Of a DNA stretch of 64,000 bases, positions 26,701-34,856 are shown in pieces (within the stretch, counting starts at the first letter, position 1; every line of letters begins with the position of its first letter). The DNA is from Janthinobacterium sp. BJB426 (lineage in GTDB: Bacteria; Pseudomonadota; Gammaproteobacteria; Burkholderiales; Burkholderiaceae_D). The position numbers and the translations under genes were made by a program. Below the pieces are notes generated by a model, which was not told the DNA's origin, made no database searches, and saw only the letters and a list, made by a program, of their open reading frames with translations. Location of the stretch: assembly GCF_002735705.1 (NCBI RefSeq), contig NZ_PDZL01000006.1, forward strand, positions 245,944-309,943, given 5' to 3'.

Positions 26701-26862
26701 ATTGCCGAAGGCGTGGAGACGGAAGAACAGGCCGCCTTCCTGCTGCGCCATGGCTGCAAGCTGGCGCAAGGCTATTTTTATAGCCGTCCGGTGCTGGCAC
26801 AGGATATGCTGGAGCGCTGGATCGATACGCTGGATCAACCCGCTGGATCCACCACTAACTAA
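23716..26862 (+). CDS. membrane-anchored PAS-GGDEF-EAL cyclic-di-GMP protein
   Basis: This 1048-residue sensor has a membrane helix (about 12-42), a periplasmic domain of about 130 residues, a second helix (about 158-180) and a HAMP linker. Three PAS segments follow (starting near 240, 365 and 490). The GGDEF domain carries intact GGDEF and an RxxD inhibitory site (REGDTLARLGGDEF). The EAL domain has EALVRW, the loop DDFGTGYSS and the EGVETEEQ metal/catalytic region. Both c-di-GMP synthesis and breakdown residues look intact, so net activity is not predictable. The ATG at 23716 has no clear ribosome site, and TTG 23701 is an alternative. The next gene follows after 14 bp. Confidence 0.93.
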   Translation: MFNSPYQRLRASLRVLYGSSIYGALLLVVFGGLVVPAIFGSYVLVGVHERQSARTSLNEALQRNADILALGMQESLWNMNAESAHSLVESVMRDRSVLLVKVLGQGDTEFISLQAPQRPVGNLYRAERDILVRGERIGHVVVEMDDARSQQELREKQMSYIFVLGAQLAVSMALIVLFLNRRLLKPLRRLTRFSDRLSHGDFDTPLASHSNDELGRLTAQLEQMRAAIGQLFEDVGQREERFRTIVTQVPGAVFRYRPDGPIDFVSDAIEDISGYSARQFMRGTTHAWADLICPEDRREHRRAVRQAVLDVRPYALEYRIIDAFGIERWVAENGQPQAGEQGVTWVDGIIADISQRKHHEMRIEALLTEQSAILDNVMFGVMFVRHRRIISVNRRCEELFGYDHAEMTGSSTAIVFMTSYDFEEAGERQYPALAMGGDFSEERQYKRRDGSVFWALVSGCALDPLRPTEGSIWVYADITARKEAEEKLRLSATVLEHIADGVMVVDAGGIIVTVNPAFTQITGYTEAEAVGQHSSLTRSVRHDAAFYEAMWDELKASGFWRGEIWHQRKNGELYLEWLTISAVRDARAGTTHYVGVFSDITLIKESQEKLDHMAHHDPLTALPNRLLFHDRLQHALLRAARDQEQLAVLFIDLDRFKNVNDTLGHHVGDELLQKVAGQLAARLREGDTLARLGGDEFIVLLERVDGEYGATQVAEKLMTMFDQPFTVADHELFVTCSVGISLYPDDALDLNMLIRNADVAMYQAKARGRNGYRFYAPSMTGEGVERLRLETFLRRSLEKNEMFLNYQPQVEIDTGRLVGVEALVRWNHPELGLVPPARFIPLAEDSGFINQLGKWVLDEACRQMMRWQAQGLHVPKMAVNLSVKQFERGSIAGMVAAILKETGLEPQRLQLEVTESVIMNTGDALGFINDLHAIGVGLAIDDFGTGYSSLAYLKQLPVQTLKIDRSFIKDISTDVNDEAIAIAIIQLGKSMQLSVIAEGVETEEQAAFLLRHGCKLAQGYFYSRPVLAQDMLERWIDTLDQPAGSTTN

Positions 26863-26876
26863 TTAAAGGGTATCCC

Positions 26877-29150
26877 ATGGCCGGAGAAAAAAACACGTCG
26901 CGCCGCCGTTTCCTGCTCGGCGGCCTGGGCCTTGGCGTGGCCGGCGTGGGCGCCCTGGTGCTGGGCTGGGGCGTGCTGCCGCCGCGCCAGCGCCTGCATG
27001 GCAGCACGCCGCTGCCGCTGCAGGATGGCGCCGTGGCCCTGAACGGCTGGCTGGCTATTCAAGCTGACGGCAGTGTCCTCCTGGCCATGCCGCGCAGCGA
27101 GATGGGGCAGGGCGTGCACACGGCCTTGCCCATGCTGGTGGCGGAGGAACTCGACGTACCGCTGGCCAGCGTCAAGCTGATCCAGGCGCCCATGGATAAA
27201 ATCTTCGGCAACGTGGCCATGCTCCAGGATGGCCTACCCTTCCACCCGGACGACCACGGACGCGTCAAGGCGCTGGCCCAGTGGACGGTGGCCAAGGCGG
27301 CGCGCGAACTGGGCGTGATCGTCACGGGCGGCTCGTCGAGCGTGAAGGATGGCTGGGGTCCCATGCGCGAAGCGGGCGCTTCCGCACGCGCCATGCTGGT
27401 GGGCGCGGCCGCCGCGCTGTGGCAAGTGCCGGCCGCACAATGCCGCACGGAAAATGGCGCAGTGGTTCATCCGGACGGCCGGCGCGCCAGCTACGCCAGC
27501 CTGGCGCAGCGCGCCGCCGGCATAGCCCCAGGCGCGCCCGTGCTGAAGCTGCCCAAGGATTTCAAACTGATCGGCCAGCCGGCGCCGCGCCGCGACACGC
27601 CGTCCAAAGTGAATGGCAGCGCGCGTTTCGGCATCGATGCGCGTCCGCCCGGCATGCTGTATGCGGCCCTGCATCTGCCGCCGCGCCTGGGCGATACCCT
27701 GTCCGCGTTCGACGCGGCGCCCGTGCTGGCCATGCCCGGCGTGAAAAAGGTGCTGGACCTGACGCCGCAGCTGGCCCAGCGCAGCGTCTCGTGCGCCGCC
27801 GTGGTGGCCGACACCTGGTGGCGCGCCAGGCAGGCGGCCGCCGCCTTGCCGACGCAGTGGAAGGCTGGCCCGCAAGCGAACTTGTCCAGCGCCGGCGTGT
27901 ATGCGGAGTTTGCTCGCCTGTTGGACACTGAAGCCGGTTATGCCTACCACGCCAGCGGCGAAGTGGAAAGCAAAGCCGTGCAGGGTTTGCGCAGCATCAA
28001 GGCAGAGTACCGCGCCCCGTTTCTCGCGCACGCCGCCATGGAACCCGTCAACTGCACCGCGCAAGTCAAGGATGGCAAGGTGATGCTGTGGGTGTCGACG
28101 CAGGCGCCCGGCATCGCCGTCGACGTGGCGGCGAAGGTGGCTGGCGTCGATGCGAAAGATGTGATGATCGAGGTGCTGCTGCTCGGTGGCGGTTTTGGCC
28201 GGCGCCTGGAAGTGGACATGATCGCGCAAGCCGTCGCTATCGCGCTGCAGTGCGGCGGCGCGCCGGTGCAACTGGTGTGGACGCGCGAACAGGATACCAG
28301 GCACGATATGTACCGTCCCGCCGCGCTGGCCCGCTTCGCGGCCCGCCTCGACGAGCACGGCCGCATCGCTTCCTGGGACAATAAATCCGTCAGCGGCTCC
28401 ATCACGCACCAGTTCTTGCAGCGCAATTTCGGCTTGCCCGGTGCGGGGCCGGACAAGACGACGGCCGAAGGCGAATTCGACATGCCGTATGAAATCGCCA
28501 ACCAGCGCATCGCCCACGTGATCGCCGACAGCCCCGTGCCGATCGGCTACTGGCGTTCCGTCGGGCACTCGCACAACGCGTTCTTCAAGGAAAGCTTTAT
28601 CGACGAGCTGGCGCACGCGGCGGGGCAGGATGGCATCGCCTTCCGCCGCGCCATGCTGGTGCAGCATCCGCGCCACCTGGCCGTGCTCGATGCCGCCGTT
28701 GCCAGGGCGGGCAGTCCGCCGCTCGGCCATGCGCATGGCGTGGCCTTGCACCAGTCCTTTGGCAGCATTGTCGCGCAAGTGGCGCAGGTGTCCGTGGAAA
28801 ACGGCGAGATCCGCGTGCAGCGCGTCGTGTGCGCCATCGATTGCGGCATCGCCGTCAATCCGAACATCATCGCCCAGCAGATGGAGTCGGCCGTGCTGTT
28901 CGGCCTGTCGGCGGCGCTGGGCGGCGAGATCACCTTCAAGGAGGGGAAAGTCGAGCAGGGCAACTTCCACGACTATCCCGTGCTGCGCATGGGGCAAACG
29001 CCCGAGGTTGAAACCATCATCATCGCCAGCGCCGAACATCCGGAAGGCGTGGGCGAGCCCGGTACGCCGCCGATCGCGCCGGCCGTGGCCAATGCCGTGT
29101 TCAGTTTGACGGGGAAAAGGCTGCGCAGCTTGCCGCTGCGCCTGGGTTGA
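26877..29150 (+). CDS. IorB-like molybdopterin-binding oxidoreductase large subunit
   Basis: The 757-residue protein begins with a twin-arginine signal (SRRRFLLGGLGLGVAGVGAL), so it is exported folded with cofactor. Family marks are LLGGGFGRRLEVDMIAQAV (molybdopterin loop) and GVGEPGTPPIAPAVANAV near the C-terminus, where the Glu is catalytic. This is the isoquinoline 1-oxidoreductase beta / membrane aldehyde dehydrogenase large-subunit type, which hydroxylates N-heterocycles or aldehydes. The 2Fe-2S small subunit that normally adjoins it is missing here. It may be co-transcribed with the upstream GGDEF/EAL gene, 14 bp away. Confidence 0.88.
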   Translation: MAGEKNTSRRRFLLGGLGLGVAGVGALVLGWGVLPPRQRLHGSTPLPLQDGAVALNGWLAIQADGSVLLAMPRSEMGQGVHTALPMLVAEELDVPLASVKLIQAPMDKIFGNVAMLQDGLPFHPDDHGRVKALAQWTVAKAARELGVIVTGGSSSVKDGWGPMREAGASARAMLVGAAAALWQVPAAQCRTENGAVVHPDGRRASYASLAQRAAGIAPGAPVLKLPKDFKLIGQPAPRRDTPSKVNGSARFGIDARPPGMLYAALHLPPRLGDTLSAFDAAPVLAMPGVKKVLDLTPQLAQRSVSCAAVVADTWWRARQAAAALPTQWKAGPQANLSSAGVYAEFARLLDTEAGYAYHASGEVESKAVQGLRSIKAEYRAPFLAHAAMEPVNCTAQVKDGKVMLWVSTQAPGIAVDVAAKVAGVDAKDVMIEVLLLGGGFGRRLEVDMIAQAVAIALQCGGAPVQLVWTREQDTRHDMYRPAALARFAARLDEHGRIASWDNKSVSGSITHQFLQRNFGLPGAGPDKTTAEGEFDMPYEIANQRIAHVIADSPVPIGYWRSVGHSHNAFFKESFIDELAHAAGQDGIAFRRAMLVQHPRHLAVLDAAVARAGSPPLGHAHGVALHQSFGSIVAQVAQVSVENGEIRVQRVVCAIDCGIAVNPNIIAQQMESAVLFGLSAALGGEITFKEGKVEQGNFHDYPVLRMGQTPEVETIIIASAEHPEGVGEPGTPPIAPAVANAVFSLTGKRLRSLPLRLG

Positions 29151-29151
29151 T

Positions 29152-29577
29152 TTACAGGGTGGCGGCCAGTAAATGACGCAGATTGCAGTCGCGCTGCCAG
29201 TCGCGCCGCTCCTGCGTGCTGCCGGCCAGCGCCGCCAGTTCGTCCCCGCTGAGGGCTTGCTGCGCCTGCACCATGCGGTGCGCCAGGCCGCCGTCGGGCA
29301 GCACGGTGCCGAAGAAGGCCACGTTGTCCTCGTGCTGGATCAGCAGGGTGGGGAAGTTGTCGATGTCGAGGTCGCCCACCACGTCGGCCTGGTCTTCGAT
29401 ATCGATCCAGACGAAGACGGTGTCCGGGTGGCGCGCGGCCAGTTCCTCGAACGTGGCGCGGTAGCTGCCGCAAGTGCCGCACCACAGCGCGCACAGGCAA
29501 GCCACCGTCCAGCGCGTGCCGGCCAGGGCTGTGGCGACGTCGGCGCGGTTGTCGGTCGTGAGGGTCAGGCTGTGCAT
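29152..29577 (-). CDS. thioredoxin-family protein
   Basis: The 141-residue protein has the thioredoxin fold: CLCALWCGTCGSYRATFEEL with the redox pair Cys33-Gly-Thr-Cys36, VFVWIDIEDQAD, and the cis-Pro strand DNFPTLLIQ. The active site is CGTC, not CGPC, which usually shifts redox potential. No signal peptide is visible, so it is cytosolic. The stop lies one base from the stop of the convergent molybdenum enzyme gene. The C-terminal 35 residues go beyond the domain. Partners are unknown. Confidence 0.88.
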   Translation of the reverse strand: MHSLTLTTDNRADVATALAGTRWTVACLCALWCGTCGSYRATFEELAARHPDTVFVWIDIEDQADVVGDLDIDNFPTLLIQHEDNVAFFGTVLPDGGLAHRMVQAQQALSGDELAALAGSTQERRDWQRDCNLRHLLAATL

Positions 29578-29855
29578 GGTCGTATCTGGTTAGTAGGGCG
29601 GATGGGCGCCAGGCGCCCGATGCGCGTATTCTACCGCGCCCGGCGACGCCAGTCCTGGTAATGCATGAGCTTGTTTAGCCGTGTTTTTTGATGCAATCCG
29701 CCTTTCTGGTGGATAATGCTGGTAATTGCGCGCTGATTACGCTGGTCCATGCTGTTTCCTGGCCCCGCAGCCTGACCCCTCCAGTCTGTTTTCATGCCCT
29801 GCCCGGTGTCAGCGCTCCCGCCTTTATTTATTTTTATTATGGAATTAGCCAGCTT

Positions 29856-30773
29856 ATGTTGAGTTACCGCCACGCCTTTCACGCGGGTAATCACGCCGAT
29901 GTGTTGAAACATTATGTGCAGATTCAGTTGTTGCAATATCTGAATCAAAAAGATACCGCCTATAGTTATATCGATACCCACTCCGGCGCGGGCGTGTATG
30001 CGCTCGACGGCGGCTATGCGTCGAAAAATGCCGAGTACGAAACAGGCATCGCGCCACTGTGGGACCGCACGGACTTGCCAGCCTCGCTGGCCGAGTACAT
30101 GAAGCTGATCAAGGAAATGAATCCGAGCGGCAAGATGCGCTACTACCCGGGTTCGCCGTACTGCGCCGACAAGGTCAGCCGTGAGCAAGACCGTCTGCGC
30201 CTGTTCGAACTGCATCCTGCCGATGCCAAGATTCTGGCCGACAACTTCCGCAAGGTCGAGGCGCATGCGCTGGCCCAGGGCGAGCGTCCGACCGTGCGCG
30301 GCAAGCGCGTGCTCATCACCAAGGCCGACGGCTTCCAGAGCCTGAAAGCCCTGCTGCCGCCGCCATCGCGCCGCGCGCTGGTGCTGATTGACCCGCCGTA
30401 TGAAGACAAGATGGATTACCGCAAGGTCAAGGACACCCTGGCCGATGCCCTCGTGCGCTTCCCTTCGGGCATGTATGCCGTCTGGTATCCGGTGCTGCAG
30501 CGCATGGAATCGCGCCAGTTCGCCGACAAGCTCAAGCAACTGCCCAGCTCGGACTGGCTGCATGTGACCCTGACGGTCAACACCCCGTCGCCGGACGGTT
30601 TCGGCTTGCACAGCAGCGGCATGTTCATCCTGAACCCGCCGTACACCCTGGAGCCGATGTTGCGCGAAGTCATGCCGTACCTGGTGAAGGTACTGGGCCG
30701 CGACGATGGCGCGAAGTTCGTATTGGAAACGGGCAAGGGCGGACAAAAGAACACGGGCACCCGTCGAGTCTGA
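29856..30773 (+). CDS. rlmJ: 23S rRNA (adenine(2030)-N6)-methyltransferase
   Basis: RlmJ methylates N6 of A2030 in 23S rRNA using S-adenosylmethionine. The 305-residue protein starts MLSYRHAFHAGNHADVLKH, the diagnostic RlmJ N-terminus. It has YIDTHSGAGVYAL for the SAM pocket and the catalytic DPPYE near residue 177 (LVLIDPPYEDKMDY). A longer in-frame upstream extension lacks family similarity and is not used. A structured repeat begins two bases after the stop. Confidence 0.95.
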   Translation: MLSYRHAFHAGNHADVLKHYVQIQLLQYLNQKDTAYSYIDTHSGAGVYALDGGYASKNAEYETGIAPLWDRTDLPASLAEYMKLIKEMNPSGKMRYYPGSPYCADKVSREQDRLRLFELHPADAKILADNFRKVEAHALAQGERPTVRGKRVLITKADGFQSLKALLPPPSRRALVLIDPPYEDKMDYRKVKDTLADALVRFPSGMYAVWYPVLQRMESRQFADKLKQLPSSDWLHVTLTVNTPSPDGFGLHSSGMFILNPPYTLEPMLREVMPYLVKVLGRDDGAKFVLETGKGGQKNTGTRRV

Positions 30774-30775
30774 AG

Positions 30776-30906
30776 ACACCTGACCAAACCTGCTGCGCGT
30801 CGGTATAGGCGGCCTGCGATGCTCACCGGCTCGGCGCCCCCGTACAGAGTACGGTTGCGCTTCTTGGCCACCTCTCCCTTCCGCTCGCTACGGTTTTGTC
30901 AGGTGT
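30776..30906 (-). repeat. structured intergenic repeat, copy 2 (inverted orientation)
   Basis: Read on the minus strand it runs ACACCTGA, AACCGTAGCGAGCGGAAG, GAAGCGCAACCGTAC with a CCGTAC-TCT-GTACGG hairpin, GGTGAGCATCGCAGGC, GACGCGCAGCAGGTTT and TCAGGTGT. It has the same block order as copy 1, with a slightly longer hairpin arm. It begins 2 bp after the rlmJ stop. Confidence 0.85.
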
Positions 30907-30935
30907 CGTAACTATCGTAGTTGAGCAAAGTAAAT

Positions 30936-30964
30936 AACGCCACGGCAAATATTTCCGTGGCGTT
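30936..30964. terminator. hairpin between rlmJ and the convergent methyltransferase gene
   Basis: AACGCCACGG and CCGTGGCGTT form a perfect 10-bp stem with a 9-base loop, followed by TGTCGTTT on the plus strand and TATTTAC on the minus strand. It can terminate in both directions. Confidence 0.65.
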
Positions 30965-30970
30965 TGTCGT

Positions 30971-31720
30971 TTACTGTCCCAGCAACAGGAACACGGTCGG
31001 TTTCTTGTGGAAGTCCGGCGCCTTGCCGGCGGACAATTGTTTCTTCCACTGCGCGCCATTCCACGTTTGCACGCTTTCCGTGTCCAGGCTCAGGTCGGTG
31101 GCGACGCAGATCAGGGTGGACGGCGCGCATTGCGCCACCAGCGCTTCGAGCATGGCGGCGTTGCGGTACGGCGTTTCGATGAACAACTGGGTCTGCTTTT
31201 CATTGCGCGAGCGGCTTTCCAGTTCCTTGATGCGTTTGGCGCGCAGGGCCGCGTCCGTGGGCAGGTAGCCGTTGAAGGCGAAGCTCTGGCCGTTCAAGCC
31301 GCTGGCCATCACGGCCAGCAGGATCGACGACGGGCCCACCAGCGGGCGCACTTTAATGCCGTGCTGATGCGCCAGGCGCACCAGGTCGGCGCCGGGGTCG
31401 GCCACGGCGGGCACGCCCGCTTCCGACACGAGGCCCGCATCGCGTCCCGCCAGCAGGGGTGCCAGCAAGCCGGCCAGCGCTTGCGCGGGGGTATTGACGT
31501 TAAGTTCGGAAATCGTGATTTCCTGCAGCGGCTTGGCCAGCGGATGCTGGTTGCCGATCAATTTCAGGAAGGCGCGCGCCGTCTTGGCGTTTTCTGCCAC
31601 GAAATAATCGAGCTGCGACGTGATCTGCCGTACTTGCTCGGGAATGATGTGGGCCAGCGGATCGGCCGGGCTGTCGGACAGGCCGAGGTGGTTGGGAATC
31701 AGGTACAGGGTGCCGGTCAT
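30971..31720 (-). CDS. SAM-dependent methyltransferase, RsmI-like (tetrapyrrole methylase fold)
   Basis: The 249-residue protein has the two-lobed tetrapyrrole-methylase fold: GTLYLIPNHLG at the start, GLVSEAGVPAVADPGADLVR (the RsmI SDAG.P.ISDPG-like loop) near 97-116, and VGPSSILLAVMASGL. RsmI methylates C1402 ribose in 16S rRNA. This protein is shorter than RsmI (about 285) and the loop differs (SEAG for SDAG), so it looks like the RsmI paralogue often found beside maf in betaproteobacteria. Its target is uncertain. It lies 18 bp after yceF on the same strand and is likely co-transcribed. Confidence 0.85.
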   Translation of the reverse strand: MTGTLYLIPNHLGLSDSPADPLAHIIPEQVRQITSQLDYFVAENAKTARAFLKLIGNQHPLAKPLQEITISELNVNTPAQALAGLLAPLLAGRDAGLVSEAGVPAVADPGADLVRLAHQHGIKVRPLVGPSSILLAVMASGLNGQSFAFNGYLPTDAALRAKRIKELESRSRNEKQTQLFIETPYRNAAMLEALVAQCAPSTLICVATDLSLDTESVQTWNGAQWKKQLSAGKAPDFHKKPTVFLLLGQ

Positions 31721-31738
31721 ATTGTTATTGTCGGTAAA

Positions 31739-32347
31739 TTAAATGGTGAAAAACGTGATGCCCGCCTTGCGCAGCATGCCGGTGAGGGCGATCAGCGGCA
31801 AGCCGGTGAGGGCGGTCGGGTCGGTGGTGGCGATGCATTCGAGCAGGGCGATGCCCAGGCCTTCGTTCTTGGCGCTGCCGGCGCAATCGTAAGGCTGCTC
31901 GATGCGCAGGTAGGCGTCCAGTTCCGTATCGGGCAAGTCGCGCACGGTGACGAGGGTCTGGATATCTTCCACTTGCGCCACAGGCAACGCCTGGCGGCCG
32001 TCGAGCAGGCACAGCGCCGTGTGGAACACGGTCTGGCGCCCGCGCATGGTTTGCAGTTGCAGCAAGGCATTCGCATGGTTGCCGGGCTTGCCGATCTGTG
32101 CGCCGTCCAGGGTGGCGACCTGGTCGGAGCCGATGACGAGGCTGCCAGGATAGCGGTCGAGCACGGCCTGCGCTTTTGCTTGCGCCAGGCGCAGGGCCGT
32201 GGCGCTGGGGCTTTCACCGGGCAGGGGGCTTTCGTCGAGATCGGGCACGGCGACCTCGAAAGGCAGGCGCAGGCGTTCCAGCAATTCCTTGCGGTAGGTC
32301 GAACTCGATGCAAGAATCAAGCGCAATGGGGCGGAAGTTGGTATCAT
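31739..32347 (-). CDS. yceF: Maf-family nucleotide pyrophosphatase, YceF type (m7GTP)
   Basis: The 202-residue protein has the Maf signature LILASSSTYRKELLERL (near residue 10), GSDQVATLDG, and CAGSAKNEGLGIALLE, which is specific for YceF-type proteins. YceF hydrolyses 7-methyl-GTP and related nucleotides to monophosphates, cleaning the pool. The start at MIPTSAPLRLIL is chosen because it begins at the domain; ATG 32371 is an alternative, and neither has a strong ribosome site. The gene is divergent from yceD-rpmF, the common proteobacterial arrangement. Confidence 0.9.
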   Translation of the reverse strand: MIPTSAPLRLILASSSTYRKELLERLRLPFEVAVPDLDESPLPGESPSATALRLAQAKAQAVLDRYPGSLVIGSDQVATLDGAQIGKPGNHANALLQLQTMRGRQTVFHTALCLLDGRQALPVAQVEDIQTLVTVRDLPDTELDAYLRIEQPYDCAGSAKNEGLGIALLECIATTDPTALTGLPLIALTGMLRKAGITFFTI

Positions 32348-32570
32348 TCGGTAGTGGATGGCGGCCGGCATGGCCGCGCTGGTCGATGTCAGTGGAATTT
32401 CACGCAAATCCCAGGGCGCAGAGCCCACAATTGAGGCTCCATGCGGCATGACGGTGTTGATGAAGTTGTCATGTTGATGGCAATGATTGCGTCAAAAAAG
32501 ATGCTTAGCCTTTGACTCCGTGCTAAAAACCCTGTTATTATCGCAGGTTTTCCGGGGAAATTTTCTACCA

Positions 32571-33068
32571 ATGAATGCTTTTGTGATCGACGCCTTTGAT
32601 TTTTGTCGTATCAGCGGGAGCCGCGAGGGTGTAACTCCTGTCGCTGAAATGACCCGGTTGACCAAGGATTGTGCAGATAATTCCGGCGAGATCGCCTGGA
32701 AGATCGTCGGCGGCACCAGCAAGCTGGGCTACCCACAACTGACCTTGTCGGTCAACGGCACCGTTCAGCTGGTTTGCCAGCGCTGCCTGACTCCGTATGC
32801 TTACGCAATTGATTCGACGACCACTCTGATGCTGGGCAAGGATGACGAGCACGCGGACGAGATCGAAGAAATCATCAACGATGAAACGATCGACGTGATC
32901 GTCGGCAGCCGCAGCATGGATGCCGCGGCCCTGATCGAAGATGAAGCCTTGCTGGCCCTGCCGCAGGTACCCAAACACGACGTCTGCCCCGATACGGCGC
33001 AGCTCGATGCTCTCAAGACTGAAAAGAAGTCGCCGTTTGCAGCACTGAAAGACTTGAAGCCAGAATAG
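32571..33068 (+). CDS. yceD: YceD (DUF177) 23S rRNA accumulation protein
   Basis: The 165-residue acidic protein has the DUF177 centre QLVCQRCLTPYAYAIDSTTTL with the paired cysteines CQRC (about 70-73), an acidic stretch, and a third Cys in VPKHDVCPDT. In E. coli YceD affects 23S rRNA levels. It sits directly upstream of rpmF as in most bacteria, and the link with ribosome assembly is conserved by context. A structured repeat separates it from rpmF, so rpmF may need its own promoter. Confidence 0.92.
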   Translation: MNAFVIDAFDFCRISGSREGVTPVAEMTRLTKDCADNSGEIAWKIVGGTSKLGYPQLTLSVNGTVQLVCQRCLTPYAYAIDSTTTLMLGKDDEHADEIEEIINDETIDVIVGSRSMDAAALIEDEALLALPQVPKHDVCPDTAQLDALKTEKKSPFAALKDLKPE

Positions 33069-33078
33069 AGTAGTAAAA

Positions 33079-33201
33079 AGGAAGCTTTAAAAAACCGTAG
33101 CGAGCGGCCTGATATCGTCTTGAGTAGCGCAAGCGTACGAAGGTACGCTGAGCAACGCAAAGGCGATAGCGGGAAGCGCAGTAGGTTTTTGATGCTTCCT
33201 G
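33079..33201 (+). repeat. structured intergenic repeat, copy 3
   Basis: Ends are AGGAAGC and GCTTCCT. Inside are AACCGTAGCGAGCGG, AGTAGCGCAAGCGTAC with hairpin GCGTACGAAGGTACGC, TGAGCAACGCAAAGG and GAAGCGCAGTAGGTTTTT. The block order matches copies 1 and 2. The hairpin arm differs from theirs, but both strands of the stem change together, which points to selection on RNA or DNA folding. It starts 10 bp after the yceD stop. Confidence 0.82.
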
Positions 33202-33380
33202 TAAAGAACGTGTCAAACGCGTGTTGTAATCGAGTATGGCAAGTGTAGTGAAATGTAATTGTAATAAACGATGTCGGTCCGGGCTATTTTCGGGTAGTCT
33301 TTGCCGCTGGGATACTCGATTCGCATGTATTTGCTAATCGATTGTGCTAAAATTTTAGAACTTATGTATTAGGAGTCATC

Positions 33381-33563
33381 ATGGCAGTTCAACAGAACAA
33401 GAAAACCCCTTCCAAGCGCGGCATGCACCGTTCGCACGACTTCCTGGTCGCGCCGCAATTGAGCGTCGAGCCAGTTACCGGCGAAACACACATGCGTCAC
33501 CATATCAGCCCTAACGGCTTTTATCGTGGCCGTAAAGTGTTGAAGACCAAAAACGACGAGTAA
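33381..33563 (+). CDS. rpmF: 50S ribosomal protein L32
   Basis: The 60-residue basic protein starts [20 protein letters not shown], the L32 signature, and has the [18 protein letters not shown] block. No zinc-cysteine quartet is present, so it is the Cys-minus form. AGGAG precedes the ATG well. It is a structural part of the large subunit near the peptidyl transferase side. The next gene, plsX, follows after about 210 bp, the standard order. Confidence 0.97.
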   Translation: MAVQQNKKTPSKRGMHRSHDFLVAPQLSVEPVTGETHMRHHISPNGFYRGRKVLKTKNDE

Positions 33564-33773
33564 TCGACGTTTTTGTTGGGTAAGATGAAAGCGGTGTTGC
33601 GTGGTTATTCGGCGTGGCGCCGCTTCTTCTTTTTTATCGGCTGCAATTCATCTTGCGCACCCGTCATTTTGAATCAAGCTTGCTCAGGCGGTGCATGACA
33701 TGCTGCGCCCTGCATATGCTCCAGTCCGATTCACATCTTGCCGCACGCCCGCAGCGGTATTGAATCAACACAA

Positions 33774-34841
33774 ATGACAATCAAAATTTCTATCGACTGC
33801 ATGGGCGGAGATCATGGTCCCTCAGTCACTATCCCCGCAGCAATTTCCTTCGTAAAACATGAGCCTGAAGCCGAACTGATCCTTGTTGGATTGGAAGACG
33901 TGATCCGTGCCGAACTGAAAAAACATAAAGCCGACACGCATCCGCGCCTGTCGGTATTGCATGCCTCCGAACAAGTTACCATGGACGATCCCCTGGAAGT
34001 GGCCCTGCGCCGCAAGAAGGATTCCTCCATGCGCGTGGCCATCGAACAGGTCAAGAATGGCGTGGCGCAAGCCTCCGTTTCCGCCGGTAATACGGCAGCC
34101 CTGATGGCCGTGTCGCGCTACGTACTGAAAACCATGTCCGGCGTCGACCGCCCGGCCATCTGCAGCATCTTGCCGAATCAAAAGAACGGCCCGACCTACA
34201 TGCTGGACCTGGGCGCCAACGTCGATTGCGAACCGCATCACTTGCACCAGTTCGCCATCATGGGTTCCGTGCTCGTGTCCGCCATGGAGGGTATCGAACG
34301 CCCGACGATCGGTTTGCTGAACGTGGGCACGGAAGATATCAAGGGCAATGAAGTGGTGAAACTCACCGCGAAGCTGCTGCAGGCCGACCACGAGCGTGGC
34401 GCGCTGAACTTCTACGGCAACGTGGAAGGCAACGATATCTTCAAGGGCACGACCGATATCGTCGTCTGCGACGGGTTTGTCGGCAATGTCACCCTGAAAG
34501 CCATCGAAGGCCTGGCGCGCTTCATGAAAGACGTGCTCACTTCCGAATTCAAGCGCAATCCGATTACCATGCTGGGCGCGCTGATCGCCCGCGGGGCCCT
34601 GAAAGCCATCGGCAACCGCTTGAATCCATCGCGTTACAACGGCGCCAGCCTGCTGGGTTTGCGTGGTCTCGTCTTCAAGAGCCATGGCAGCGCCGATGCC
34701 TATTCGTTTGAATGGGCCTTGCGCCGCGCCTTTGATGCGGCAAAAAATGACGTGCAAGCACACCTGGCCAGCATGATCGCCGAGCTGATGCCGCGCACGC
34801 CAGTACCGGACGAACCTACATCAACAAGCTCTACCATTTAG
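33774..34841 (+). CDS. plsX: phosphate acyltransferase
   Basis: PlsX turns acyl-ACP and phosphate into acyl-phosphate, the donor for PlsY in phospholipid synthesis. The 355-residue protein starts [20 protein letters not shown], the PlsX signature. It continues with [30 protein letters not shown] and [17 protein letters not shown]. An in-frame start 12 codons upstream lies before the conserved N-terminus and is not used. The gene leads the plsX-fabHDG-acpP-fabF cluster, and fabH follows after 15 bp. Confidence 0.97.
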   Translation: MTIKISIDCMGGDHGPSVTIPAAISFVKHEPEAELILVGLEDVIRAELKKHKADTHPRLSVLHASEQVTMDDPLEVALRRKKDSSMRVAIEQVKNGVAQASVSAGNTAALMAVSRYVLKTMSGVDRPAICSILPNQKNGPTYMLDLGANVDCEPHHLHQFAIMGSVLVSAMEGIERPTIGLLNVGTEDIKGNEVVKLTAKLLQADHERGALNFYGNVEGNDIFKGTTDIVVCDGFVGNVTLKAIEGLARFMKDVLTSEFKRNPITMLGALIARGALKAIGNRLNPSRYNGASLLGLRGLVFKSHGSADAYSFEWALRRAFDAAKNDVQAHLASMIAELMPRTPVPDEPTSTSSTI

Positions 34842-34856
34842 TGGACGGGTATTTGC

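Noticed and set aside
23725..26838. Very long open frame on the minus strand opposite the GGDEF/EAL gene
   Set aside because: It is a high-GC shadow: its His/Gln/Arg-rich product has no domain character, while the plus strand has all GGDEF and EAL motifs.
27234..29039. 601-codon minus-strand frame opposite the IorB-like gene
   Set aside because: The plus strand has the Tat signal and molybdopterin motifs; the minus product shows none.
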